From the NCBI GenBank assembly GCA_019638795.1, contig JAHBTB010000004.1, positions 124,001-188,000 of the forward strand: a stretch of 64,000 bases of DNA, in the 5' to 3' direction. The position numbers and the translations under genes are program-made. The notes under the pieces were generated by a model. It saw nothing but the letters and a program-made list of their open reading frames with translations. It did no database searches and had not been told where the DNA came from. The stretch is from Fimbriimonadaceae bacterium (GTDB lineage: Bacteria > Armatimonadota > Fimbriimonadia > Fimbriimonadales > Fimbriimonadaceae). This document shows positions 17,307 through 25,053 of this stretch, piece by piece; the stretch's first letter is position 1; every line of letters starts with the position of its first letter.

Positions 17307-19377
17307 TCGACCTGCCCTTGCGCGGGAGAGAAGCACGGAACCCTCTGACCTGGCTTTGCATGTCTTTGACGGCCGCAGCGTCCACGCTGACACCACTGAA
17401 CATCAGGCGCTCGAAGCGGTCGGCCAAGTCGGCTGCTGCCGTCGAGGACTGGCCAAGTTCTGTCATATGCGAGGCGACGTACGCTCGGATGGTCTGGGAA
17501 AACCGCCTGGGCCGGCCGACGACGCGTTCCATGGATTTCTGAAACTCATTTTGGGCCCAAACCAGCCGGACCATGTTGGGGTCGCCACGGAGCGACGCTT
17601 GCCGGGCGGCGGCAAGGAACCAGGCCCACATGAAGACGGGCACCGCCAAGCACGCCGTCGCCAGCGCGATCAAGACAGCCTTGCCGACCGGCTTCTCGTA
17701 CCAGGGGGTCTGGTCGCTTTCGTTCTGACCTGCCTCACCGACGGTGGGGGCCCCCTCGGTCGGGTCGAACACCACCCATCCGTGACCTTCGAAGTAGATC
17801 TCGCACCACGCGTGGGCGTCCTTGGCCCTCACGTCGTAATAGCCCTCGGCGTCCGTCTTGGCGTCGGGCGCATAACCAATCGTGTACCGGGAGGGAAGTC
17901 CGACGGCCCTGGCGCAGAGAGCCATCGCGCTGGCAAAACTGTCGCAATAGCCTTCCTTCTTTTCAAAGAGGAACCACTCGACGGGGTCTCGGTCGGCCGG
18001 ACAGGGAGGGACCTGCGTGTTGTACTTTGTGGTGCTCTCGATGGCCCGCTTGATCGCCATGGCCTTCTGGTAGGGGTCGGACAGGCCTTCGGTGGCCTGG
18101 GCGGCGAAGGCACGGACTTTGGCCGGCGCGCTGTTCGCCGAAGCGAGCACGCTGCCTAGGCTTCGGATCACCTCTGGAAGTTGGTTGGACTTGCCCGGGC
18201 CGGGTGCACCGTCAACCTGCACGACATAGGAGACCGAGTCCCCGCTGCCCATCGGCACCTTGTACGCGGCACCGTCGTAGCGGACCCTGACGAAGGCGTT
18301 GCCGTCTCCCGCGACGCCGACGATCGGCCCGGGAGCAGGCAGGTATGAGTCGAGGGGACCGGCAGGCCGCAAGGTCACCAAGACCTCCTTTGGCGCGGCG
18401 AACTTTTCAAACGGTGACACCCGCCCTGGGATCAGGGTGTACGTCCCGTCGTCAGCACGGTCGACCGGCCCAGAGTTGATGGACAGGTCAAAGTCGGGGT
18501 TGAGCGTGTCAAACGGCTCGACCCAGCCGGGCGACCGATAGGTGGCGTACGAACGCGTGCGCAAGTACCTCGCCTCGTCCATCTTGATCTTGAACTCCAA
18601 GGCGTCGCTCAAGTTGACCGGGCCGTTACTGATGCGGACGTCCACTGGGGCCACCGTCGGGGCGGCGGGCACGAAGCTGGCCCGATGCTGGGGCAGGTTC
18701 ACCCTCACCTGGCCAGACACGCTTTGCAGCGAGACCTGGAGCAATGGGCCCGCGACCAGCGAGAACATGACGATCACACCGGCCGAGGCAAAGGCCCATT
18801 CCGGCCCGGCGACCCACTTCCAGGCGTCGCGTCTCAGGAGGTCGGTGTCCGCTCCCAGCTTCTCGGCCCGTTCGGACATGGAGCGCAGGAAGATCCGCGA
18901 GTAGAGGACCGCCGTGCAGACCAGGAACGCAAAGAAGAGGGCGGTGGCCGGCTTATAGACGTCGAACGTCCCCACCAGGCCAAACATGGCGATGCACGGC
19001 AGGCTGAGAAAGAGGAGCGTCCCATCGCGCCACGCGGCGAACCCCGAAAAGATGACAAGCAACGACAGGCCACAACCGGCGATCAACTCGATGGGGAAGC
19101 CGTCCTCGGGCAACATCCGGTTGATGGGAAGGACAAAGAAGACCGCCGTCAAGCCGAACAACGCGGCGAACCACCCGTCGTACTCAATGATCTTGCTCTT
19201 GGCAAAGGCCCGGCTGAGCAGACTGCCGACCATGACGCTGAAGACCGACATGCCCGCCAAGGTCATCCCCAAGACCGGCTTGGCGACGCTGATGCCCAAG
19301 GAATAGGTGGCGAAGACGCAACCCACGAGGGCGAGGACATGGTCCAGAAGCCCGCGTTGCAATCCGGCCTTCGTCAT
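17299..19377 (-). CDS. TgpA-type membrane transglutaminase-like protein
   Basis: A 692-residue membrane protein. Hydrophobic segments in residues 10-165 and 195-215 form an N-terminal membrane domain, then a periplasmic region with the transglutaminase-like triad: C478 in EGYCDSFASAMAL, H522 in AKDAHAWCEIYFEGHGW, and D538 in VVFDPTEGAP. A further membrane helix (about 564-588) precedes a cytoplasmic C-terminal DUF4129-like tail (RFSQTIRAYVASHMTELG). This is the domain order of TgpA-type proteins, which are coupled with MoxR and DUF58 genes. It overlaps the DUF58 gene by four bases. Substrate unknown. Confidence 0.92.
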   Translation of the reverse strand: MTKAGLQRGLLDHVLALVGCVFATYSLGISVAKPVLGMTLAGMSVFSVMVGSLLSRAFAKSKIIEYDGWFAALFGLTAVFFVLPINRMLPEDGFPIELIAGCGLSLLVIFSGFAAWRDGTLLFLSLPCIAMFGLVGTFDVYKPATALFFAFLVCTAVLYSRIFLRSMSERAEKLGADTDLLRRDAWKWVAGPEWAFASAGVIVMFSLVAGPLLQVSLQSVSGQVRVNLPQHRASFVPAAPTVAPVDVRISNGPVNLSDALEFKIKMDEARYLRTRSYATYRSPGWVEPFDTLNPDFDLSINSGPVDRADDGTYTLIPGRVSPFEKFAAPKEVLVTLRPAGPLDSYLPAPGPIVGVAGDGNAFVRVRYDGAAYKVPMGSGDSVSYVVQVDGAPGPGKSNQLPEVIRSLGSVLASANSAPAKVRAFAAQATEGLSDPYQKAMAIKRAIESTTKYNTQVPPCPADRDPVEWFLFEKKEGYCDSFASAMALCARAVGLPSRYTIGYAPDAKTDAEGYYDVRAKDAHAWCEIYFEGHGWVVFDPTEGAPTVGEAGQNESDQTPWYEKPVGKAVLIALATACLAVPVFMWAWFLAAARQASLRGDPNMVRLVWAQNEFQKSMERVVGRPRRFSQTIRAYVASHMTELGQSSTAAADLADRFERLMFSGVSVDAAAVKDMQSQVRGFRASLPRKGRSNG

Positions 19378-20570
19378 CCGATCCTCTCCACACGAGGCAC
19401 GGTGACGACGACGGCTCCAGCCGTCTCAAGTGCGTCCACATAACGTGGGTCGGTCGCCGGTTTCTGGCCAGGAGGGAGCCGGCCATACTCAGACGGGTCG
19501 TAAACCAGGACGCTGACCTGGATGTCGGACCAACCGGAGACGACTTCCGGAAGAAGCGGGTCTTGGACACCGACAAAGGCGACGACCGTCTCGCCCGGAC
19601 GGGCCACCCGGTGCGCCGCCGCGACGTCCTCGGCCAGTGACTCGCGAGCGGTCGGCTGGATGTCGGTCAACACCTCGCGAATAGCCCGCTCCCGTGCCTC
19701 GGCATGTCCGGACGCGGCGTCAGGCGTCTCTTGGAGCGGGAAGAGGACGGTGGCACCCTTCTTGGCGTAGTCGACGGCCAAGAACAGGGCGTGCCCGCAC
19801 ATCGCCTCAAAGGTCGAGGTCTGTTCGTCGCCGATGTCGGTGCCTTCTTGCCGCTGCAGTACGAAGTGGATCGTCAAGCCCGACCCAGTCTCGAACTCCT
19901 TGACCATGAGCCGCCCGCGCTTGGCACTGCTGCGCCAGTGGATATAGCGCAAGGGGTCTCCCGACGCAAACTCACGAACCCCCCGAGGGTCAAGGCCCGC
20001 GCCTCGCGTCCGGCCGCTCTCGATGTCGCTGGCCCCCCATCCAAGGCGTGGCTTGATGTCTTCATTGAAGGGGAGTGGGGTCGGATACACCGTCAACTCG
20101 ACAGCTTCGGTCTGGTACATCTTCTCGGTCGCGACCAAGCCCAACGCGTCGGTACCGGCGACGACCAACTTGTCCCAGCGATACCGGCCACGGCGCATCG
20201 GGCGGAACTGGTAGCGGGTCTTGATCGGCTGGTCAAAGCTGGGGGCCACGGGCAGGCTCGGCGTCATGTCGGCCGTCACCAGACGCTTAGGCAGCTGGTC
20301 GATGACATGGACCAGGGGCCGTTTGAGTTGGCGCTCGCTCCACACCACGATTTCGACCGTCACCATCTCGCCGACCTTGACGGCCGGGGCGGTATACCGC
20401 TCAAAGCGCAGATACCGGACGGCGAGCATCGCCTGGATCCGCGACGCGGCAAGGGTGGCGATGACCGCCGCCGCCATGTAGAAGAGGGCCGTGGAATTGA
20501 CCAAGACGGCCATGACGATCAGGAAGATCGACGACCACGAGAGAGCGATGGCCGCGTAGCGGTTGATCAT
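19374..20570 (-). CDS. DUF58 (VWA-like) membrane protein
   Basis: A 398-residue protein with two N-terminal membrane helices (about 7-43) and a soluble domain carrying the DUF58 signature: RTRGAGLDPRGVREFASGDP and RYIHWRSSAKRGRLMVKEFE (about 185-226). In this family the region adopts a von Willebrand A-like fold and works with MoxR AAA+ proteins. The gene starts five bases after moxR and overlaps the transglutaminase gene by four (ATGA), giving a moxR-DUF58-tgpA operon. The exact process served (envelope assembly, stress) is unknown. Confidence 0.93.
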   Translation of the reverse strand: MINRYAAIALSWSSIFLIVMAVLVNSTALFYMAAAVIATLAASRIQAMLAVRYLRFERYTAPAVKVGEMVTVEIVVWSERQLKRPLVHVIDQLPKRLVTADMTPSLPVAPSFDQPIKTRYQFRPMRRGRYRWDKLVVAGTDALGLVATEKMYQTEAVELTVYPTPLPFNEDIKPRLGWGASDIESGRTRGAGLDPRGVREFASGDPLRYIHWRSSAKRGRLMVKEFETGSGLTIHFVLQRQEGTDIGDEQTSTFEAMCGHALFLAVDYAKKGATVLFPLQETPDAASGHAEARERAIREVLTDIQPTARESLAEDVAAAHRVARPGETVVAFVGVQDPLLPEVVSGWSDIQVSVLVYDPSEYGRLPPGQKPATDPRYVDALETAGAVVVTVPRVERIG

Positions 20571-20575
20571 CTCGG

Positions 20576-21538
20576 TCAGCCAACGGGCACAGGAGCGGGA
20601 ACTGTCTCGAGAAGTTGGTTGATGATGTCGTCGCCGTTCAAACCCTTGGCGCGGATCTCGCCTCGGACGATGATCCGGTGCCCCAAGACAAGGCTGGCGA
20701 CCGCCTTCACGTCGTCGGGTCGCACGTACTTCTCACCCTTAGTCGCCGCGCGGGCCTGGGCCGCGTGCATCAGGTAAAGGGAACCCCGTGGTGAGGCGCC
20801 GAGAAGTAGTTGGCTGGTCTCGCGCGTCGCCCGGACGATGTCGACGATGTAGTCTCGGACGGAGTCGTGGACGAACACCTCGCGGCAAGCTTCCTGGGCT
20901 TCCTTGAGGGTCTCCAGGCTCGCGATCTGTCCCAGGCTGTCGACCGGGTGGGCCGTCTGCTGTTGGCGGAGGATGTCCGACTCGTTTTCCCTGCTCGGAT
21001 AGCCAATGGCGACGCGGGCGAAGAACCGGTCGAGTTGAGCCTCGGGCAAGGGGTATGTCCCGGTCATCTCGACGTTGTTCTGGGTCGCGAGGACAAAGAA
21101 CGGGTCAGGCAACTTGTGGGTCACGCCGTCACTGGAGACCTGGTGCTCCTCCATCGCCTCCAGCAACGCCGCCTGGGTCTTGGGGGTGGCCCGGTTGACC
21201 TCGTCCACGAGGACGACGTTCGCGAACAGAGGGCCGTTGCGGAACTCAAACTCCTGGGTGCTTTGGTTAAAGATTGAGGAGCCCGTGATGTCACTGGGTA
21301 GGAGGTCAGGCGTGAATTGAATGCGCCGGAAATCGCCACCGATCGTCCTGGCGACCGCCTTGGCCAATGTCGTCTTCCCGACACCGGGGACGTCCTCGAT
21401 CAGGACGTGGCCACCGCAGAGCAAAGCGAGGACGGTGTCCTCGACGGTCTCTCGCTTTCCAACGATCGCCCTGCCGATCTCCTCGGTCATGCGTCCAGAC
21501 AATTGGGCAACATCAGCTTGGTTCAAAACATCCCTCAC
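20576..21538 (-). CDS. MoxR-family AAA+ ATPase
   Basis: A 320-residue AAA+ chaperone-like ATPase. Walker A is EDVPGVGKTTLAKAVA (48-63), followed by the family's RRIQFTPDLLPSDITGSSIFN, Walker B VVLVDEVNRATPKTQAALLEAMEE, sensor 1 PFFVLATQNNVEMTGTYPLPEAQLDRF, and a C-terminal lid domain with GASPRGSLYLMHAAQARA. MoxR proteins assist assembly or metal loading of partner complexes, generally with the adjacent VWA-like protein. First gene of the operon leading to holA. A divergent intergenic stretch (21539-21624) separates it from the ROK kinase. Confidence 0.96.
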   Translation of the reverse strand: MRDVLNQADVAQLSGRMTEEIGRAIVGKRETVEDTVLALLCGGHVLIEDVPGVGKTTLAKAVARTIGGDFRRIQFTPDLLPSDITGSSIFNQSTQEFEFRNGPLFANVVLVDEVNRATPKTQAALLEAMEEHQVSSDGVTHKLPDPFFVLATQNNVEMTGTYPLPEAQLDRFFARVAIGYPSRENESDILRQQQTAHPVDSLGQIASLETLKEAQEACREVFVHDSVRDYIVDIVRATRETSQLLLGASPRGSLYLMHAAQARAATKGEKYVRPDDVKAVASLVLGHRIIVRGEIRAKGLNGDDIINQLLETVPAPVPVG

Positions 21539-21624
21539 AGACGAAATTACCAGTCGTTACCGCAAGTTCCCCCTTTGGCGCGGCACAAAAGAAAGACGAC
21601 GGGTACATTCCCCTACGTCACAGC

Positions 21625-22638
21625 ATGCGATGCGTCGTCGGAGTCGATTTGGGCGGGACCAACGTCCGGGCCCAAGCCCTATATGAGGACGGGAGCCCGG
21701 CGGGAGCCCGCTTTGAGAACGAGTCCTTGGCGCAACAGGGGACAGAACGGATCCTCGACCAGGTTTCGTTGACGATCAAGCAGGCCGTGGCGGCCTCGGC
21801 CACCGCCCCGTTGGGAGTCGGCATGGCGATTCCCGGCCACATCGACGACGCCGCCGGCGTCGTCCGCTGGGCCCCCAACTTCGGCGAGACGGTGGACGGC
21901 GTCTTCCACTATTGGCAAAACGTGCCGATGAAAGCCGATCTCCAGGCCCGCACCGGTTCGCGGATCACCATGGCTAACGACGCCAACTCGGCGGCCATGG
22001 GCGAGTACATGTTCGGCACCGGGGAAGGGAAGGCCAATTGCTTGGTCATGCTCACCCTGGGGACGGGCATCGGCGGTGGGGTCGTCCTCGGGCCGAGAAG
22101 CGTGCAGGGGCCCGCCTCCGGGCCGCTCTTGCTCGTCGGCGGCAACATGGGCGGCGCAGAATTGGGGCACACGATCGTCATGCGGGGCGGGCTCGACTGC
22201 AATGCCGGGTCTTACGGGGCCGTCGAGGCCTATTGTCAGCGTGACGGCATCATCCGGAGGGCGACGCACAAGCTCCGACGCGGCCGCAAGTCATTGCTCA
22301 CTGACCTTGTCGAAGGAGACCTGGCCAGGGTGACGCCAAAGCTGCTCAGTCAAGCCGCCGCCGAAGGGGACGCCCTGGCCCTCGAGGTCTGGCGGGAATA
22401 TGGCGAATGGTTGGGTGTCGCCGTCGCCAACTTCATCAACATCTTCGCCCCGGACGTCCTGGCCGTCGGCGGTCAGGTGGCCAAGGCACATCCCTATTTC
22501 CTTGACGCCCTCAAAGGCGAGGCCCGCAACAGCGCGATCCCGTCACTCTTCGACGACTGCTCCGTCGTCGTCGCCCGGCACATGGAAGACGCCGGGCTTC
22601 TCGGCGGGGCGGCCCTGGCCCTCCAGTCCCTGCGCTAG
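21625..22638 (+). CDS. ROK-family sugar kinase (probable glucokinase), zinc motif degenerate
   Basis: A 337-residue ROK kinase. The ATP phosphate loop is VGVDLGGTNVRAQAL (5-19), the catalytic aspartate is D119 in MANDANSAAMGE, and LGTGIGGGVVL (145-155) is the second phosphate loop. The ROK zinc site is altered: H182 in ELGHTIV and C192 remain, but the usual CxCGxxGC reads C192-N-A194-G-S-Y-G-A199, so two of three cysteines are alanine. The start ATG 21625 gives the natural N-terminus MRCVVGVDLGG; a longer in-frame reading upstream is unlike the family. Glucose is the default substrate by similarity, but it could be another hexose. Confidence 0.9.
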   Translation: MRCVVGVDLGGTNVRAQALYEDGSPAGARFENESLAQQGTERILDQVSLTIKQAVAASATAPLGVGMAIPGHIDDAAGVVRWAPNFGETVDGVFHYWQNVPMKADLQARTGSRITMANDANSAAMGEYMFGTGEGKANCLVMLTLGTGIGGGVVLGPRSVQGPASGPLLLVGGNMGGAELGHTIVMRGGLDCNAGSYGAVEAYCQRDGIIRRATHKLRRGRKSLLTDLVEGDLARVTPKLLSQAAAEGDALALEVWREYGEWLGVAVANFINIFAPDVLAVGGQVAKAHPYFLDALKGEARNSAIPSLFDDCSVVVARHMEDAGLLGGAALALQSLR

Positions 22639-22676
22639 CACTCCAGGTATCCTCTCCCCCGCGAGCAGGCTGGCAA

Positions 22677-23891
22677 ATGACCGAAGTGATCATGCCCAAG
22701 ATGGGCGACGGAATGGAGGAGGGCACCCTCCTGGAATGGCTGAAGAAGGACGGCGACACCGTCAAGTCCGGTGAGGTCATCGGCACGATCCAGACGGACA
22801 AGGCCACATTAGAACTGGAGAGCCCGGGCGCAGGCACGTTGACCGGCATCCTGATCGCACCGGGGGAGACCGTCCCGGTAGGCCGCCCGATCGCGGCGAT
22901 CGTCAAGGCGGGAGAGTCCGTTCCGGCCGGATGGGGAAGCGGCTCCGCCGCGACACCTGCGCCGCAGGCCGCTGCCGCGGCCGCGACACCGGCGCCGTCC
23001 GTCGCGAGCGCGCCTGCTGCCCCGAGCGGTGTGACCGACCGGGTCAAGGCAAGCCCCTTGGCCAAGCGGATCGCTTCTGAGGCCGGTGTGCCTCTGGCAG
23101 GCATCACGGGCACCGGTCCGGGAGGTCGGATCGTGGAAAAGGACGTCCGTGCGGCGATCGCCGGCGGGGTCAAGTTGCCGTCCGCACCGGCTGCGGTCGC
23201 CGCCACGGCCGAGGACCAGGTCGTCAAGCTCAACCGTCTGCGTCAGATCACCGCCCAGCGCACCCAGGCGTCAAAGCAGCAAGTCCCTCACTTTTATGTC
23301 CGAGTGGAGGTCGACCTTGAAAAGATCAACGCTGTCCGAGAAGCCTTCAAGGAAGAAGAGGCGGGCAAGATCAGCGTCAACGACTTTGTCATCCGGGCGT
23401 GTGCCCTGGCCCTCCGTGACATGCCGGTCGTCAACAGCACTTACCAGGGCGACCACCTCTTGCAGTACGGGGCGGTGAACATTGGTATGGCGGTGGCTCT
23501 GGACGACGGGTTGACCGTCCCGGTCATGAAAAACGCCGACCAAATGACCCTGCGGCAAATTTCTGCGGCCAGCCGCACGCTGGCAGGCAAAGCCAGGGAG
23601 AACAAGCTCGGCCCGGACGAACTGAGCGGATCGACGTTCAGCGTCAGCAACATGGGCATGCTGGACGTCGACGACTTTCTCGCGATCATCAACACGCCGA
23701 ACGCGGCCATCGTCGCCATCGGGACGGCCAAGCGCGTCGTCGTGGTGACCGAGGACGACGAGTTTGAGGCTCGCTGGAAGATGAACATCAGCGGCTCATT
23801 CGACCACCGCGTCGTGGACGGGGCAGTCGGGGCCAAGTTTATGAACGTCGTCCGCGAGTACCTTGAGAACCCGACGCGCTTGCTGAGCTGA
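22677..23891 (+). CDS. Dihydrolipoamide acyltransferase (E2) of a pyruvate/2-oxoacid dehydrogenase complex
   Basis: A 404-residue E2 subunit. A single lipoyl domain (about 2-78) has the lipoylation site DKATLE with K42, then an Ala/Pro linker (about 95-125), a peripheral-subunit-binding domain (KASPLAKRIASEAGVPLAGI...GRIVEKDV, about 124-158), and the catalytic domain with active-site FDHRVVDGAVGAKFM near the C-terminus. Together with the E1 genes at 54946-56953 it probably makes the pyruvate dehydrogenase complex, although it could serve a branched-chain complex. The E1 genes lie 30 kb away and no E3 is in the window. Confidence 0.94.
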   Translation: MTEVIMPKMGDGMEEGTLLEWLKKDGDTVKSGEVIGTIQTDKATLELESPGAGTLTGILIAPGETVPVGRPIAAIVKAGESVPAGWGSGSAATPAPQAAAAAATPAPSVASAPAAPSGVTDRVKASPLAKRIASEAGVPLAGITGTGPGGRIVEKDVRAAIAGGVKLPSAPAAVAATAEDQVVKLNRLRQITAQRTQASKQQVPHFYVRVEVDLEKINAVREAFKEEEAGKISVNDFVIRACALALRDMPVVNSTYQGDHLLQYGAVNIGMAVALDDGLTVPVMKNADQMTLRQISAASRTLAGKARENKLGPDELSGSTFSVSNMGMLDVDDFLAIINTPNAAIVAIGTAKRVVVVTEDDEFEARWKMNISGSFDHRVVDGAVGAKFMNVVREYLENPTRLLS

Positions 23892-23896
23892 TCAGG

Positions 23897-23916
23897 GGGC
23901 GCTCCTCGGGGCGCCC
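23897..23916. terminator. Hairpin between convergent E2 and TrkA-like genes
   Basis: GGGCGC (23897-23902) pairs with GCGCCC (23911-23916) over an eight-base loop in the 26-base gap between two convergent stop codons. It could serve both directions. No U-tract is present. Confidence 0.45.
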
Positions 23917-23917
23917 G

Positions 23918-24583
23918 TCAGTCCTTATCAAGCAACGCGGCCCGGAGTTCGTCTGCCCGGGCGACGGGGACCAGCGCGACCAGCATGTCACCGGCCGTCA
24001 AGACGGTGTCACCGCTGACGTTCATACCGTTACCGTCTCGGACCAGGTAGACCAAAAACGTCCCCGAGGGCAGGGAGATGTCACGGACCGCCTTGTTCGC
24101 CCACGGCGACCGATGGCTGAGGATGCTCTCCACGACCTCGACGTGGCCACGGTGGAGATGGCCGACGGCGATCAGTTCGTCAGACGAAATCTGCTGGTCG
24201 ATGAGGCTAAAAATGATGCCTGTGGCGCTGACGGTGTCGTCAATGCCGATGTCGCGGAAGATCTGCTCGTGATTGGGGTCGTTGACCCGGGCGACGACAC
24301 GTTTGACCTTCCAGACCTCTTTGGCTAACTGGCAGACGACGAGGTTGTCTTCGTCTTCGCCGGTGACGGCCACGACCACGTCCGCACGGCTAAACCCCGC
24401 CGCCTTTTGCGAAAGGAGTTCGCAACCGTCACCGTGCATGACTGATTCTTCGCCCAAGTGGTTGCCCAGCTTTTGGGCCATCCGGGCGTCTTTCTCCATG
24501 AGCAGGACTTCGTGGCCCCGCGCTGTCAACCGCTTCGCCAACTGAAGCCCGACGTTGCCGCCTCCGACAAGGATGAGATACAT
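23918..24583 (-). CDS. TrkA-type potassium channel/transport regulator (RCK N + C domains)
   Basis: A 221-residue cytoplasmic regulator with an N-terminal RCK/TrkA_N Rossmann domain (MYLILVGGGNVGLQLAKRL; acidic end of beta-2 in LLMEKD; VVVAVTGEDEDNLVVCQLAK) and a C-terminal TrkA_C domain (from about 135, ending in DTVLTAGDMLVALVP). This is the size of KtrA or a half-TrkA. Such proteins bind NAD(H)/nucleotides and gate Trk/Ktr K+ uptake. The membrane pore gene is not in the window. It starts four bases after a second TrkA_N-only gene. Confidence 0.92.
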   Translation of the reverse strand: MYLILVGGGNVGLQLAKRLTARGHEVLLMEKDARMAQKLGNHLGEESVMHGDGCELLSQKAAGFSRADVVVAVTGEDEDNLVVCQLAKEVWKVKRVVARVNDPNHEQIFRDIGIDDTVSATGIIFSLIDQQISSDELIAVGHLHRGHVEVVESILSHRSPWANKAVRDISLPSGTFLVYLVRDGNGMNVSGDTVLTAGDMLVALVPVARADELRAALLDKD

Positions 24584-24587
24584 CTGC

Positions 24588-25040
24588 TTAGATCCCCATC
24601 TCCTCGACGAGGACGTTGTAGGAGTCGATCGGCTTGTACTCGTCGCCCATCAACCAGTCGCGGCACATGCCGGCGAGAAGCGCCGCCGCGTTGATACAAA
24701 AGAGGCCAAGCTTGCGGTACGCCTCCGCCCTCTGGGGGTCGGCGACCTTGACGGCGACGCGCTGCACTCCGAAATTGCGTTGGACGATCTGGGCCGCCAT
24801 GATGTTGGTGTTGTCACCCCGGGTGACGGCAAAGAAAGCGTCGCAGGAACGGACGTTGGCCTTTTCGAGAATGTCAATGTCCAGGCCACTGCCCAGAACG
24901 ATACGGCACGGGTAAGTCTTGCCAAGCCGCCGCAGGGCTTCGGGGTTGCGCTCGATCAGGGTGACCGAGTGGCCGCGAGTACTGAGCTGGAGGGCCAAAG
25001 TGGCCCCGGTGCGGCCGCAACCAAGGATCACGACGTTCAT
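24588..25040 (-). CDS. TrkA_N-only NAD-binding protein
   Basis: A 150-residue single RCK N-domain: NVVILGCGRTGATLALQL (2-19), TLIERN (beta-2 end with acidic residue), then FAVTRGDNTNIMAAQIVQ and VAVKVADPQRAEAYRKLG. A short C-terminal tail (MCRDWLMGDEYKPIDSYNVL) replaces the TrkA_C domain. It pairs with the full TrkA-like gene downstream and the two probably assemble together, as in two-gene Ktr/Trk regulators found in Gram-positives and Thermotoga (inference). Start at ATG 25040 was chosen because it gives the canonical Rossmann start. Confidence 0.88.
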   Translation of the reverse strand: MNVVILGCGRTGATLALQLSTRGHSVTLIERNPEALRRLGKTYPCRIVLGSGLDIDILEKANVRSCDAFFAVTRGDNTNIMAAQIVQRNFGVQRVAVKVADPQRAEAYRKLGLFCINAAALLAGMCRDWLMGDEYKPIDSYNVLVEEMGI

Positions 25041-25053
25041 TGCGCAACCGGCT

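Noticed and set aside
21539-21624. Exact ECF -35 sequence GGAACTT on the minus strand upstream of moxR
   Set aside because: No acceptable -10 lies at 16-18 bases; the nearest GTC-like element is about 20 bases away, so it is not called as a promoter.
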